NCBI GenBank assembly: GCA_025558095.1
Contig: JAIVFI010000012.1
Location: 124,001 to 188,000, forward strand
DNA: 64,000 bases
Direction of reading: 5' to 3'
Source: Hyaloraphidium curvatum
Lineage: Eukaryota; Monoblepharomycota; Hyaloraphidiomycetes; Hyaloraphidiales; Hyaloraphidiaceae
Shown: piece by piece, positions 1 to 10,454 of the stretch
Layout: the number at the start of each line of letters is the position of its first letter
Position numbering within the stretch: position 1 is the stretch's first letter
Translations under genes and position numbers: made by a program
The notes under the pieces: generated by a model
What the model saw: only the letters and a program-made list of their open reading frames with translations
Database searches by the model: none
What the model was told of the DNA's origin: nothing

Positions 1-194
1 GCACTATATAGCCTTGTCTTGGTGGCGGCTCTTGTTCTGAGGAGCCGCCGCGCGGAAAATCGGCGGTTCGGCCAGCGCTGAGTCCGCTCGGGACGCGTAC
101 TCCACACAGCGGAGTCCACGCAACAAAGCACGGTTGCCATTCAAGAGACTCTCTGAACTTGTCAGGTTGTCGAAGCTTCACTCTGCCAATCGCA

Positions 195-1652
195 ATGGCC
201 GCCGCGAACGCGCCCGTACCCGCCCCGGGCGTGCTGCGCCCCGTCGGGCAGATGGAGCGCTACTCCGTCTCGCGCCACAACGCGCTCTTCTACATCGGCA
301 TCGCCAGCTCGCTCACCTTCCGCGCGGATGGCGGCGCGTTTTCTCGGGACCGCCTGGCGCCACTGCTGGCCGCCGCCATCGAGTGCACCACGCTGCGGCA
401 CGGCAATCTGCGAATGGTGATTGTGGGACCGCGGACGCCGGCACCGGCATTTTCGCGCTGGGAAGAGGACTCGCCGCCCGAATTGCGCGTGCTGCCCGAG
501 CCGCGGTGGGTGGACGGCGGGGACGTGCTGCGGGTCAGCGAGGACGAGCTGCGGACGCCATTCGACGCGGAAAATGGGCCACTCTGGCGAGTCTGCGTCG
601 TCGGGGCCGAGGGCGCCGACGAGTTCTCGATCGTGGTCGCCTTGCACCACGCGATTTGCGACGGCAAGAGCTCGATAGTGGTGCTCGCCACCTTGGCTCG
701 CTACCTGGCGCTCGGCAGCGAATCCGCCATGAGAGCCGCCGTGGCTGCGGATCCCAATCGTGACTTTGAGTCGCGCGCCGTCGAGCTTGCGTGCACCGGC
801 GTGCGCGTGCCCGTCTCGGTGATCCTTTGGGAAGTTTTCGAAAACCTGCTCCTGCCCTCCTTCCTGCGGCCCTACGTGGCGCCCAGGGACTACTATGCCG
901 GGCGCCGACTTCTACCTCCGGACGCCCCGACCTTCACCACCGAGCCACGGACCCCGGAAACCCTCATCGGCGTACGCCTAGCCAACCTGACGCTCACAAA
1001 GGACGAGACCTCTGCTCTGCTCGCCGCCGCCCGCACCAACGGCACCACCCTGCACGGCGCCCTCGTCGCCGCCGCCGCTCAGGCTGTCTGCACCGCCTCT
1101 GCGCGCCGCCCGGCCAAGATCAAGGCCGCCTCCCCCGTCTCGCTGCGCGCCGAATCCGGCGTCCCCGAATCCGAGGTCGCCGTCTGCATCTCCTCGACCG
1201 ACTTTGAGTGCCGCCTCGACCCCGTGCCCCTCCCCGCCACGGGCTTGTGGGACCTCGCCCGCGCCGCGCGGGCATCGGTGGCCCAGGGCAGGCAGTCCTC
1301 GGCGCTCTTCACCCTCGGCCTGCTCGGGTACGTCGGTGACTTCGACGGTTTCATCCTCAAGGCGGGGATGGGCACGCCGAACCGCAAGGGGGGTAGCGTG
1401 GAGGTGAGCAACGCGATGTCGTGGGACGGGTTCGACCCCGTTAGGCTGGGGGAGGGCGAGTGGAGGGTGTCGGGCGGGACGTTCGCGCAGTCGGCGTCGC
1501 CGATGGGATCGCTCTTCTACTTTGGCGCCGTGTCTGTGGAGGGCTGCCTGTCGCTGACGGCGTCGTGTTCGGCCGATGGGTTGGTGGAGGAAGGGGAGCT
1601 GGAGGAGGTGGTCGCGGAGATGGGACGGATGCTGGCCGTCATGCGGGCGTGA
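195..1652 (+). CDS. AATase-family acyltransferase (alcohol acetyltransferase-like)
   Basis: Uninterrupted 485-residue reading frame. The ATG at 195 sits in a good context (AATGGCC); no upstream in-frame ATG is seen. The N-terminus (residues 11-30, with MERYSVSRHN) looks like the opening of the alcohol acetyltransferase family, and residues 151-157 read HHAICDG, the catalytic HHxxxDG motif of CoA-dependent acyltransferases and condensation domains. The length matches Atf/AATase proteins (about 480-530 aa). Members of this family acylate alcohols or other acceptors with acetyl-CoA; the substrate here is unknown. No introns or signal peptide are visible. A polyketide- or NRPS-associated acyltransferase of the same fold is possible, but no such cluster lies next to it. 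Confidence 0.85.
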   Translation: MAAANAPVPAPGVLRPVGQMERYSVSRHNALFYIGIASSLTFRADGGAFSRDRLAPLLAAAIECTTLRHGNLRMVIVGPRTPAPAFSRWEEDSPPELRVLPEPRWVDGGDVLRVSEDELRTPFDAENGPLWRVCVVGAEGADEFSIVVALHHAICDGKSSIVVLATLARYLALGSESAMRAAVAADPNRDFESRAVELACTGVRVPVSVILWEVFENLLLPSFLRPYVAPRDYYAGRRLLPPDAPTFTTEPRTPETLIGVRLANLTLTKDETSALLAAARTNGTTLHGALVAAAAQAVCTASARRPAKIKAASPVSLRAESGVPESEVAVCISSTDFECRLDPVPLPATGLWDLARAARASVAQGRQSSALFTLGLLGYVGDFDGFILKAGMGTPNRKGGSVEVSNAMSWDGFDPVRLGEGEWRVSGGTFAQSASPMGSLFYFGAVSVEGCLSLTASCSADGLVEEGELEEVVAEMGRMLAVMRA

Positions 1653-1852
1653 ACAGATCAGGCGATAGAGGTCTGCTTCATGGGATCGGAGAGCGCAATT
1701 GCAATTCAATTGGAAACGAACTACATTTTCTGGGTCCGTGTTCTTCAGCGCTCGGGGGTTTTCGATCGTGGAGACGCCTCTCAATCAGCCGCGACATCGA
1801 CTTCCCTGCCGCGTTTGTTCTCCCCACTTGAAACCACTGCCTCCGCGTCAAA

Positions 1853-2236
1853 ATGGGCTCCTTCGGCTCGAGCGTCGGTCTTTTCTTCGGTCTTCGCGTC
1901 CGTGCCGGGCAGCTCATCCGCGTCATGGAGATCTTCATCAAATGGAAAGAGGCGTGGAGGCGCTTCGCCTGGCGCATCCACGAGCTCATCGAAATCGTGG
2001 GTCACGGCCGGGCGCACCACATACTCGATCCACTCGTGTCCTCTCTGTCGACCCGATCGGTCGAACCAGCGCGGTTGGGCTGTGGGCAGTGTTCTGCCAC
2101 GATGCGCCCAGGTGGCAGGCCAGCCCGCCTTGGCGACTTGGATGCGCTGATTCGCCGAAGGGTGGGAGGGTGGGGGCGAATGATGGGTCGCGCCGGTGCT
2201 GCGCGCGCGAAGACACCCCCCACGCTGCAGCAATAG
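1853..2236 (+). CDS. hypothetical protein, possible first exon
   Basis: A 127-codon frame starts at an ATG in good context (TCAAAATGGGC). The first about 65 codons show the G/C-ending third positions typical of genes here and give a plausible hydrophobic/amphipathic stretch (GLFFGLRVRAGQLIRVMEIF, about residues 10-29). The second half looks like non-coding sequence, so only an exon of about 200 nt may be real. No family is recognised. A long acidic frame on the other strand is probably an antisense shadow. It sits alone between the acyltransferase and the secreted protein at 3183. Confidence 0.3.
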   Translation: MGSFGSSVGLFFGLRVRAGQLIRVMEIFIKWKEAWRRFAWRIHELIEIVGHGRAHHILDPLVSSLSTRSVEPARLGCGQCSATMRPGGRPARLGDLDALIRRRVGGWGRMMGRAGAARAKTPPTLQQ

Positions 2237-3182
2237 ACCTCCACGTCTATTGATCCGCTGGCCCCTGCCTAACCCGGGCAACCTCCCGGTCTCGCCGGCA
2301 CGAGTGGACCGTGCGAACCGTCGTCGGGCTCCGGTTAGCAAGGAGATCAGCATTGCGTGGGCGAGATCGGCCGCGAGGGTTCCGAGGCGGGCATGTTCGG
2401 GATCGAGATGATCGCCTCCGGTATCCACGCACGGCCTATGTGGATTTTTCGGCACGACGCGTCCTTCGGATAGAATGTGAGACACAGGCACACGGTGATC
2501 AGACCTCTATCACAGGCGCTGAGCGCCCCCCAACCCCGATACATCACGTCACGCCATATACATTGAATTCGGGGAAGAGGGGAGGGGTTAAATGTCCGCC
2601 GAGCTGCCGGGTACAGGCTTCCTTGAACCTGTTCATAAGCTGTTGGCAACCCAGTGCGCGCCCCCGCTGAACAGCGGCGCGCAGACGGCCGGTCTGGCGG
2701 GCCATGAAACCACGAGAACACGGTGATCACGCTTCGGTCCCGAGTTGGTGCAGCCTAGTGCCAGTGCCACAGACACACATTCTGAGTGAAAGGTCACTTG
2801 CCAACCTTACGGTCCATTCATGTCGAGGAGAGGCCAGTAGCTGAATTCGGTGAGCTTCTATTGAGGGTTCCGTGTCACAGTTCGGAAGGGGGCGTCCAAA
2901 ACGCAACACGCGTAAATGCCGACCGTCAATCACAAATTCATACAAAGGACGGCTGCAAATGCCGGCATGAGTTTCGGATCAATTGTTCCGCTACGTGCTG
3001 GTTTTGTCTTCGAACGGAGCTTTTCAGACGTTGAAAGTCGTGAAGCCTCCAAGCTCTCGCGTGTCTTTGCGTGCTGCGCCTCGTCTGAGATGGCTAGCAG
3101 GGGATAAAACGGACGGATCGGCCGGCCATTCGTCACGGTCCTGACCAGAACATTCTCAACGCTTCCGGCTCCGCCGCGGACC
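2237..3182. other. intergenic, mostly featureless
   Basis: No convincing coding exon on either strand. It carries the dispersed repeat listed at 2288-2340. The last hundred or so bases are presumably the promoter of the gene starting at 3183. Confidence 0.5.
2288..2340 (+). repeat. dispersed repeat copy 1 (partner at 26854-26906)
   Basis: About 53 bp differing at only a handful of positions from 26854-26906 on the same strand; both contain the core CGAGTGGACCG, then GCGAACC, then TCGTCGGGCTC, and end GGTTAGCA. Similarity fades on both sides. It could be the remnant of a mobile element or of a decayed gene family; the type is not identified. Confidence 0.55.
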
Positions 3183-3938
3183 ATGCTCTTGGCCCTTACG
3201 GTGCCCGCGGCGGCCGTCACCACCAACACCGGCTGCACCTGCAGCGGCTCGTGCGGCCCTACTTCCGGCATCGGCCGCGCCTGGTGCGAGACCGTCGGCA
3301 ACTGCGGCCTGTTCGAGGACGGCTGGCTGCGCGACTACTACTGTGAGCGACGACACGCCCTACGCAGGAGGCGAGGTGTCGCTAACGACATCATCGCAGG
3401 GGACTACTGCGACAGCCCAAGGGGGAGCATCACCGTCACGAACGGGGGCTCGACCAGCACGCAGACCGGCGTCGACTGGGACTCGTTCTGCGCCAGCGGC
3501 AGCATCGTCTCCTCCAGCGTCAACGGCAAGATGGTCCTCAACGGCCTGGACGTCACCTCCGACCCCGGCTGCGTGTGCTGAAACCGCGCCCAGATGGGCG
3601 GGAGCTACACCAAGGCGCAGTGCTGGTCGGCATGCGGCAACTCAAGGGGCTTTGTCATCTCTGGCGGAACGGCAGACTCGGTCGGACCAGAGGATGCCGC
3701 GCCGGTTTTGGCCCCAACGCCTCCGCCTCCCCCGGCCGCTCCCGTCGCCCCCGCTGCCCCGACGCCCCCTTCGCCGTCGTCGCCGACCCCCGCTCCGCCG
3801 CCCCCCCCTCCGGCATCCGCCCCGGCCCCTCTCTCCCCTCCTGCCGCCGCCAGCCGGCCCTCGGGTGCCGACAAGAAGGCTGTTGCCGGGGCGATAGCCA
3901 TGGTTGCCGCGGCCGGGGTTGCTGTGGCGGCATTCTGA
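3183..3938 (+). CDS. small secreted cysteine-rich protein with Pro-rich, GPI-type tail
   Basis: Exon 1 (3183-3342) starts with a short hydrophobic leader (MLLALTVPAAAV) and then a cysteine-rich region (CTCSGSCG, residues 18-25). An intron at 3343-3399 (GTGAGC...CGCAG) restores the frame through a TGG codon. The C-terminal part is a Pro/Ala-rich stalk and a hydrophobic end (AGAIAMVAAAGVAVAAF) typical of GPI-anchored fungal proteins. An in-frame TGA lies at 3579-3581. It could sit in a second, weakly bounded intron ending at CCCAG 3593 (possible donors GTCACC or GTCCTC) or be a nonsense mutation; the cysteine pattern continues in the same frame on both sides. The family is not recognised. Confidence 0.6.
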
Positions 3939-4156
3939 TTCGGACGCTTGCTTTGCAAAGAGAGTCCTGCATTTCTTAGCACCACACATCTCGATGGAGG
4001 AGGAGGAATCAGTGTGAATTCGGTGTATGCTCAGAAACTTAACTGTTCTAGAGGACTTCATGTCTGTTTGATTCGCAGTGAAGCGTGCGACGGCGGCAGA
4101 AGTGCGTTTTGTGTTTACCCGACCGAAGCGTCTCCCACCTCCATTGCCCCTCCACG

Positions 4157-4644
4157 ATGCCCATCGCCTACGCCAGCGCCGTCATTCCCGCGTCCGCCGG
4201 CGATGTGCGCATAGCCCGGTGCTCGTCCGGCCCGCCATCTGAAATCGGTTTCCCCTCCAGGTTTGGGCGGCGGTCCGCGACTTCGGCGACCTGAGCTGGC
4301 TGCCCGGATCCGGCAAAACCGAGATCCTCGACGGCAAGGCCGCGGACCAGCTCGGTGCCGTGCGCAGCGTGGCGATGCCGAACGGCGCCGTCCGCGAACG
4401 GCTCGTCACCATGTCGGATTTTGACCGCAGCTATACCTATCTCCTCCTCGACAACCCGCCGGGGCTCGCGCTTTACCGCTCCACGCTGAGCGTGAAGGAG
4501 GTGACGGATGGCAACCACGCGTTCGTGGAATGGGCGGCGACGATCGAGTGCGACGTCGACAAGGTCGAGGCCTTCAAGGCAGGGATCGTGGGAGGCATCT
4601 ACAAGCCCGGGCTCGATGCGCTGAAGGCCAAGTTCGCCAAGTGA
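4157..4644 (+). CDS. SRPBCC / polyketide-cyclase-like (Bet v 1 fold) protein
   Basis: Two exons, 4157-4204 and 4261-4644, joined across a 56-bp intron (GTGCGC...CCTCCAG) give 143 residues. The junction rebuilds the START-like opening (ASAGDVWAAVRDFGDLSWLPG region, about residues 12-32) seen in polyketide_cyc2/MxaD-type members. The rest alternates beta-strand-like segments and ends in a long helix (about residues 118-143), as expected for the fold. Such proteins bind small hydrophobic ligands or act as simple cyclases; the ligand is not predictable. The length is usual for a single-domain member. It is probably cytosolic, as no signal peptide is seen. Confidence 0.8.
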
Positions 4645-4930
4645 ACCTGATGATCGATGAGGATATGATCTTTGGCGGGATGGGAGCGGTGGAAGTACGT
4701 GGGGCTGCCTAGGAGTGATCAGCAAGCTTAAAGGGGGATGCCGCGACATCGGTCGGGCAGGCTGCGGAGAACCCAAACTTGCAATTCCAACCATAGAAGG
4801 TTTGCGAATGACTTCGCTGTGCTGGACGTCGATTGCGTGGCCTTTCCCGGGCCAGTGACTGATTTGGAGAGCCCGGCGCGGGTAAACCGCGTCATCTAGG
4901 CTCCATTCCCCTGGCACCCTCCCCGGCAAC

Positions 4931-6555
4931 ATGGCGGCGGTCCACGTGGTCGTGCTGGTCCACGGGCTGCTCGGCACGCCGGAGCACCTCGCGTACATGC
5001 GGTGGCGGCTGGAGGGCTTCGACGCGGAGCGGCGCGCGGTCGGCGACTCGGCGTGGACCCCGCTGTCGCTGCTCGTGGCCGCGAGCAACGCCTCGTTCCT
5101 GACGTACGACGGCATCGACGTGTGCGGCCGGCGGGTCATCGCCGAGCTCGAGGCGCACGCCGCCGCGCTCGCCGCCGACGGCAAGAAGGCCGCCAAGCTG
5201 TCGATCGTCGGATACTCGCTCGGCGGCCTCATTGCCCGCTACGTGGTCGGCCAGCTGCTCAAGGCGAACTTCTTCGCCGAGAACAACATTCGACCGGCCA
5301 ATTTTGTCACGTTGGCCACGCCCCATCTCGGGATCAGATACCCCTCCACCACATCCTTCCGGTCGCGCGTGCTCACGCACCTCGCGTCGCAGGGCTACGC
5401 AAGCCGCACCGGGCTCCAGCTCGTCTTTGACGACACTTACGGACAGCACGGAAAGCCCCTGCTCGAGGTCATGACGGCCCCGGGCAGCGTCTACACCGCC
5501 GCCATCCGCCTCTTCTCCAACGCCGCCATCTATGCCAACGCGGTCAACGACCGCACCGTGCCCTTCTGGACCGCCTTCATCATGCCGCCCGAGGCAGGTG
5601 GTTACATCATCGACGACGTGCTGGACAGGGAAATGGACCCGCTTCCTGGCTTTGGCGGCACGCTCGTGGCCTCGTTCGGCGCCCCGCACGACGTGTGGTC
5701 CGAGCGCAAGGCGAAGCACGACAAGGCCGCCCCCGCCGCTTCCTCCGCGGCAGCGGCTTCCGCCGCTTCTGCCGCCGACCCAGCGCTGGCCGCCGCTCCG
5801 CGCCTCTTCGTCCCGACGCAGATGTCGACGGCGCGGAAGGTGACCTTCTTCGCCCTGCTCCCCATCTTCGGCGCCGTCGCCGCCGCCGTGACGAGCTACC
5901 AGGCGTGGAACTCGCGGCACCGCCTGGCCAAGGAGGAGCAGGCCGCGCGGGGGCTGCACACCGGGCGGCGCCCGAGCTTGGACATCCCCGCGGACGAGGA
6001 GGAGGCCGAGAGGAAGAGGGTGCTGGACGACATCGAAGCCCAGGCGGGAGAACAGAGCGAACCAGTCGGCGAGGTGGAGAAGATGGAGATGGAGGAGAGC
6101 GGGCGGAGGGTGGAGGAGATGTTGTCGCACGCGCCGTATGCGGCGCCGCCGGCCCCTGCCCCTGCGCTTCCTCTGGACTCGCGCGCTCCGACGCCTGCTC
6201 TCTCGGGATCCACCGCAGCGTCGTCGCGCACTGCAGTATCGCAAAAGGCCAAGGAGGTTTCTCGGCCCGAGTTCGTGACGCCGATCGTGGGAAGCCCGCC
6301 GGCTCTGCACAGCATGTCGGAGCTGCAGCTCGAAATGAGCCGGAACCTGAACGCTTTGCCGTGGAACAAGTGGGTCACCTCTCGTCTGGATCGGGTGCTC
6401 CTTTGCTGAACATTCTCGCTGCCTCGTTCAGATACCCTGTCAAGATCGAGCACTTCCGGTCGCACGCCTGCATCGTCGCCCGCTCGCCCGGCGAGTTCGA
6501 GGAGCGCGGCCGCGGCGTGGTCGAACACCTGGTCACCACCGGCATGAAGTGGTAG
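4931..6555 (+). CDS. DUF676-type serine lipase/esterase (Rog1/Lpl1-like)
   Basis: Exons 4931-6369 and 6432-6555; the 62-bp intron (GTGGGT...TTCAG) joins the frame through AA|A and yields 520 aa. VVVLVHGLLGT at about residues 5-15 is the oxyanion-hole strand of alpha/beta hydrolases. GYSLGG at 94-99 carries the nucleophile Ser96, and Asp207 in NDRTVPF is a likely acid. The short second exon (EHFRSHACIVARSPG) probably supplies the catalytic His. A hydrophobic segment lies near residues 300-318, followed by a charged, low-complexity region, so association with membrane or lipid droplet is plausible. Yeast relatives hydrolyse phospholipids or monoacylglycerols; specificity here is inferred only. 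Confidence 0.85.
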
Positions 6556-6609
6556 CTTCCCCTGTTGACTTGCCATTCGCATACACTCCGTCGCCCGCAA
6601 TTGGTTGCT

Positions 6610-8593
6610 TCACTCGAGCGCCGCCGCCGCCGCCTTGCCGCTCCTCCGTCCCCACACCCCGCACTCGGCCAGGCTGTTCCCCGCCAGCCTCCCGCCGCCG
6701 TGCAGCCCGCCCGTCACCTCCCCCGCGCCGAACAACCCCTTGACCGCGACCTCCCCGCCGGGCAGGGCCAGCTCGCCCGTGGCGAGGAACGGGATGCCGC
6801 CGGGCGAGTAGTGCAGCACGGGGGTGATCATGGCGGCCAGGTACGGCGGCTCGGAAAGGTCCGTGGGGTAGGTCTTCTTGCCGAACTCGTCCGGCGTACC
6901 GGCCCGCGCGTGGGAGGTGTAGTCGGCGACGGTCGACTCCAGTGCGCCGGCGGGGAGGCCGAACCCGGCGGCGAGCTCCGCGAGCGTGTCGAACTTGCGC
7001 ACGACGCCGCGGGAGGCGTAGAAATCCATGGTTGCCTTGCCCGCGTCCGCGTAGCCCTTGCCGTCCAGGATCAGGAAGACGTGCTGGCCGACGGTGGACC
7101 TGCTGACGTCGAGGCGGGAAAAGATGGCGTCCGAGACCTGGTCCCTCCGCCCCAGCTCGTCCGTGAACCGCTTGCCCGTCGAGTCGACGAGGATCCCTCC
7201 GTGTGCGCGGAGCGCCTCGGGGGCGAGCATCTTGGTCACGGCTTCGGGGTCCTTGGGGTCCACAAAACCGGTGGGGTGAACCTGCAGGTGTTCCATGTGG
7301 ACGGGAACGAAGTCGGGGTGGAGCGCGAGGGCGAGGTGCACGCCGTCGCCGGTGGTGAAGGGCGAGTTGGTCGTCGGCAGCTTGTCCAGCGCCGGCATGC
7401 CCGGGGTGTGAGGGACCTTGGCGAGAAGGGCGGGGGAGCGGGAGTAACCACCCGTAGAGAGGACCAGGGCATCGACAGGCATGCTGTGTACGTTGAGGCC
7501 CGCGGGAAGCGGGCCGGTGAGGAGGTCCGGGGCGTCAAAGACGTCCTGCGGCGTTTCGCCGGCCGAGATGTACTCGATCGACGTGATCCGCGCGCCGGCA
7601 GCAGGCGGCGCCGGATCCGCGACCAGGCGGACCACCCGAACACCCGTCAAGAACTTGACCGTGACCTTGGCGCTCTCGGAGTCGGCCTCGATCGCCCGCG
7701 CCGCCTTTTCCAGGCCGCGGAGCAGCTCCCAGCCCACCGCGCGCGGCTTGCCTTCCTCCTTGAGGCGATGCGTCCTGGGAACGGAATGCCCGCCGCAGCG
7801 CGAGATCTTTTCCAGGGCCAGGGCCGACTTGCCCTCGAGCCAGGACAGGGCGGCGCCGGACTCGTCGGCGAGGATCTGCACCAGGGCGGGCTTGCAGAGT
7901 CCGTGGCCGGCGGCCAAAGTGTCCTTCAGGAAGAGGTCGGGCGCGTCGGTGATGTTGTTCTCGGCCTGGTGGGCGGAGCGGACGGCGTTGAAGCCGCTGC
8001 TTGCCTTGGCCTGTCGTAGACGGCGGGATCAGAGGAAAGAACGAACACTACACTGACCATCCACATACCGAGTTGCCACCAACGCTCTTCTGCTTGTCGA
8101 GCAGCACAATATCGACCGGGAACGGGCGAGGTTCGGCAGCCAGCGTCTCGTAGGCCGAGAGCACGGCAGCGAGCCCACCCAGGCCGCCTCCGACGATTGC
8201 GAGCGTCCGACGCCGCTCGGCACCGTTCGCCACGTTGTCGTTGCCCATAGTTTCAGTGTTGTCGGCGATGAGCACGTCCGAGTCCTTCACGAGCACGAGG
8301 GTCCCGCCACGTCCTGGGATTCCGCAGAAGCCGGGAAAGGTCCCGCACACCGAGAGGCCGAGCAGAACGGGCAGGAGAATCACGAGGACCGCCGGCTGCG
8401 TAAGCTGGCACCACGCAGCGGCGAGCAGCGACTGGGCGCGGTGCGGCGCGGGCGACGGTTCGCGCGGGCGCGGCGCGCGGGACGGCGCGGAGGCGGGCGC
8501 GGGCGGCGGGACTTCGACGCCGGCGGGTTGCGAGAGCCTTTTCCGGATGGCGGACGCGATGTTGCCCTCCGGAGCGGCAGGCGCTTTGCTCAT
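6610..8593 (-). CDS. FAD-dependent fumarate-reductase-like oxidoreductase
   Basis: Two exons on the minus strand, 8593-8069 and 8010-6610, separated by a 58-bp intron (GTATGT...GACAG), giving 641 aa. Residues 66-85 form a hydrophobic signal-anchor. GGGLGG at 135-140 is the dinucleotide-binding motif, and VGGNSAKASSG across the splice site matches the conserved GGNSAKATSG of soluble fumarate reductases (yeast Frd1/Osm1). Downstream motifs HPTGFVDP, GARVRF-like strands and GAGEVTGGLHG..RLAGNSL are the substrate- and FAD-binding signatures. The expected reaction is reduction of fumarate to succinate, or a related 2-ene reduction, during NADH/FADH2 reoxidation. The long Pro-rich N-terminus before the anchor is unusual; ER or mitochondrial location is uncertain. 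Confidence 0.85.
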
Positions 8594-8787
8594 CGACTGT
8601 GAGTCAACGGGAGGCAGAGGTGGCGGTGGCGTCAGGGACCTTGATTCTCCCCCCCTCCCCGGATAGCTGGTACATCATGGTTTCTCATCGAATTTGACGG
8701 ATGCAGAGCCCGCTTTCTTCGTTGAGGTCAAAGCCGCCTGCTCAGGTTTGCCCGCGACGAACCTGCATGCTCCCCTCAAGACCGGAA

Positions 8788-9290
8788 TCAAAGATAGTCT
8801 GTCGAATGAAGGACGATCCACATGGGCTCGAGGGGTCCTTCCGAAACTACTTTGATCTTGCAATCCTCCGGTTTGATGCGGGGCAGGCCGTGCATGCGGA
8901 CGTCGTACTGATCGAGGCGTAGGACCCTCATGGCCGTCTTGAGGAGCGAGATCTCGGCATCGCTGATGGCAAAGTAGTCCGCCGAGAGCTGCACGAGCAC
9001 GTCTTCGTTCATGGGCGTGGGCTCGAAGTAGCTGATCGAGCGCTCGTGGCGCTTGAGGCAGATGAGCAACCACGACGGGTTCGCACGTTCGACCGTGACG
9101 GCGAAAGAAGCTTCCAGGGCTTTCTTGGCCGTCTCTACGTCGTGCCAGTAAATCACTCCGTCGGAGCACTCCCATTCGTCGAATCGGAGTTCTGATGAGG
9201 ACCGTTCGGGTCGAGCCCGCACTGGACGAAGCCCTGTTTGAGCGGCGTGGGGAACCAATAAGTGCTGTTGTGCTTGAGCCGCGGACGGAA
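8788..9290 (-). pseudogene. frameshifted gene fragment, unknown family
   Basis: A coding-like segment reads on the minus strand to a stop at 8788 (ends with WIVLHSTDYL). Its upstream continuation (NSTYWFPTPLKQGFVQCGLDP) is in a different frame, the switch lying near 9215, with no usable intron between. The 5' side abuts the start of F-box/LRR-family similarity on the other strand (about 9285). I read it as a truncated, frameshifted gene. The family is not recognised. Confidence 0.4.
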
Positions 9291-10287
9291 TCTCTCGACA
9301 AGTGGCGCGGCCTCCTTACGGACGGACTCCAGTTGGGGAAACTTCAATACGTCAGGGACCTTCGCCTTTCCATTCGCTCTGAAGACCCCATCTATGCGTC
9401 TCTGCTGGTAGCTGTTGGATCCTCGTTGAAGGACCTTTACTTGAGCGTCTCGAATTTGGCGGGCGTCAGGGCTTGTCTCGGCGGAGTCGACCTGTTGGAC
9501 AAGCTGGAGTTTCTCGGCTTGTGGATCGACACCTACGATGACCCTGGGATTCAATCTCCTCTGGTTGGATTACCATACGATCCTCGGGCTGACCAGTTCA
9601 TACCACTGCTCCAGCATCTGGACGGCCTCGCGTCTTTTCGGGAGCTCGACCTGCGATCGATTTCGGATTTCGCGGGGAACGTTGATGGATCTCACAGCTG
9701 GCCGGACGTGCTATTTTGTTTCCCTCGTGTCGCTGCTGCGCTAAAGGTCGTCCATTTGCACCTCGATGATCTTCAAGATTGGGACAATGCCGACGGAGTT
9801 TTCGAAAGCGTCGAGGAAGTCTTGCTCACGTGCGGCTGCGGCGATATGGGGCCAGACTCCGAAGACCTCCATGCCATCCGCAATCTCTTTCCTGCTGCGA
9901 AGGATCTCTCTTTGGACGAGATTTGGACTTCAGATCTAGTGACGTTCGCCTGGGATGGCTTGGAGACGCTCACTCTCGAAATGTGCTTGCTTGATCTTGC
10001 ACCGGACTCCCTTGCCGATGTATCGCGTGCCGTGTCTGCTGCTGGCACTTCCCGTTTGCTTGAAACCCTGGTGGGAGCGGACTGTCGATGGCAAGCGCGA
10101 GCAGGCGGAGGATGCGGTGCACAGGGCGATCCTGATGGGCGAACTGAAGTCGGAGGTGGGGTTCTGGCAAGGAATGCCTGGAGCCGTTATCGAGGTCGAG
10201 CCCGAGAGCTGGGAGCAGGTCGTTCGAGAGAGCGAGCAGGTGGTCGAGAACGGGGCCGATGATGTGAGCGAGGGTATCGAGCACTGA
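9285..10287 (+). pseudogene. truncated, frameshifted copy of the local F-box/LRR-like family
   Basis: From ESLDKWRGLLTD (about 9285) onward this matches the intact neighbour at 10455-11648 collinearly (DPRAD..IPLLQHLD; SWPDVLFCFPRVAA; AWDGLETLTLEMCLLDL). The F-box portion is missing: the copy begins at the position equivalent to residue about 95 of the neighbour. Around 10060-10070 the similarity jumps to another frame (KPWWERTVDGKREQAEDAVH, then EVGFWQGM), a one-base frameshift, and runs to a stop at 10287. The missing 5' end plus the frameshift make it a pseudogene beside its probable parent. Confidence 0.7.
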
Positions 10288-10454
10288 TATAGGCGAGTGC
10301 CAGAATGGATTTTCTTTGGTGATCCGATGTCTGTTTTGGAGCGTCGTTTCGTTCTACCAAGGAGTTGTCCGCGTTGCTACGGGGGGCCGCGACCAACACT
10401 TTGAAGCTTCAGCCACCTCAGCTTCCTCTTCGTGCGCCGTACGCCGTTGCCGAA

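Noticed and set aside
1781-2491. 236-codon minus-strand frame
   Set aside because: Acidic/arginine-rich antisense-type composition; the plus strand over part of it has better codon bias.
4892-6310. Long minus-strand frame of 472 codons
   Set aside because: Antisense shadow of the lipase gene: Arg/His/Gly-rich, no motifs, produced by high GC at third positions.
6565-8019. 484-codon plus-strand frame
   Set aside because: Runs through the fumarate-reductase-like gene and its intron; no family similarity, while the minus strand has complete FAD motifs.
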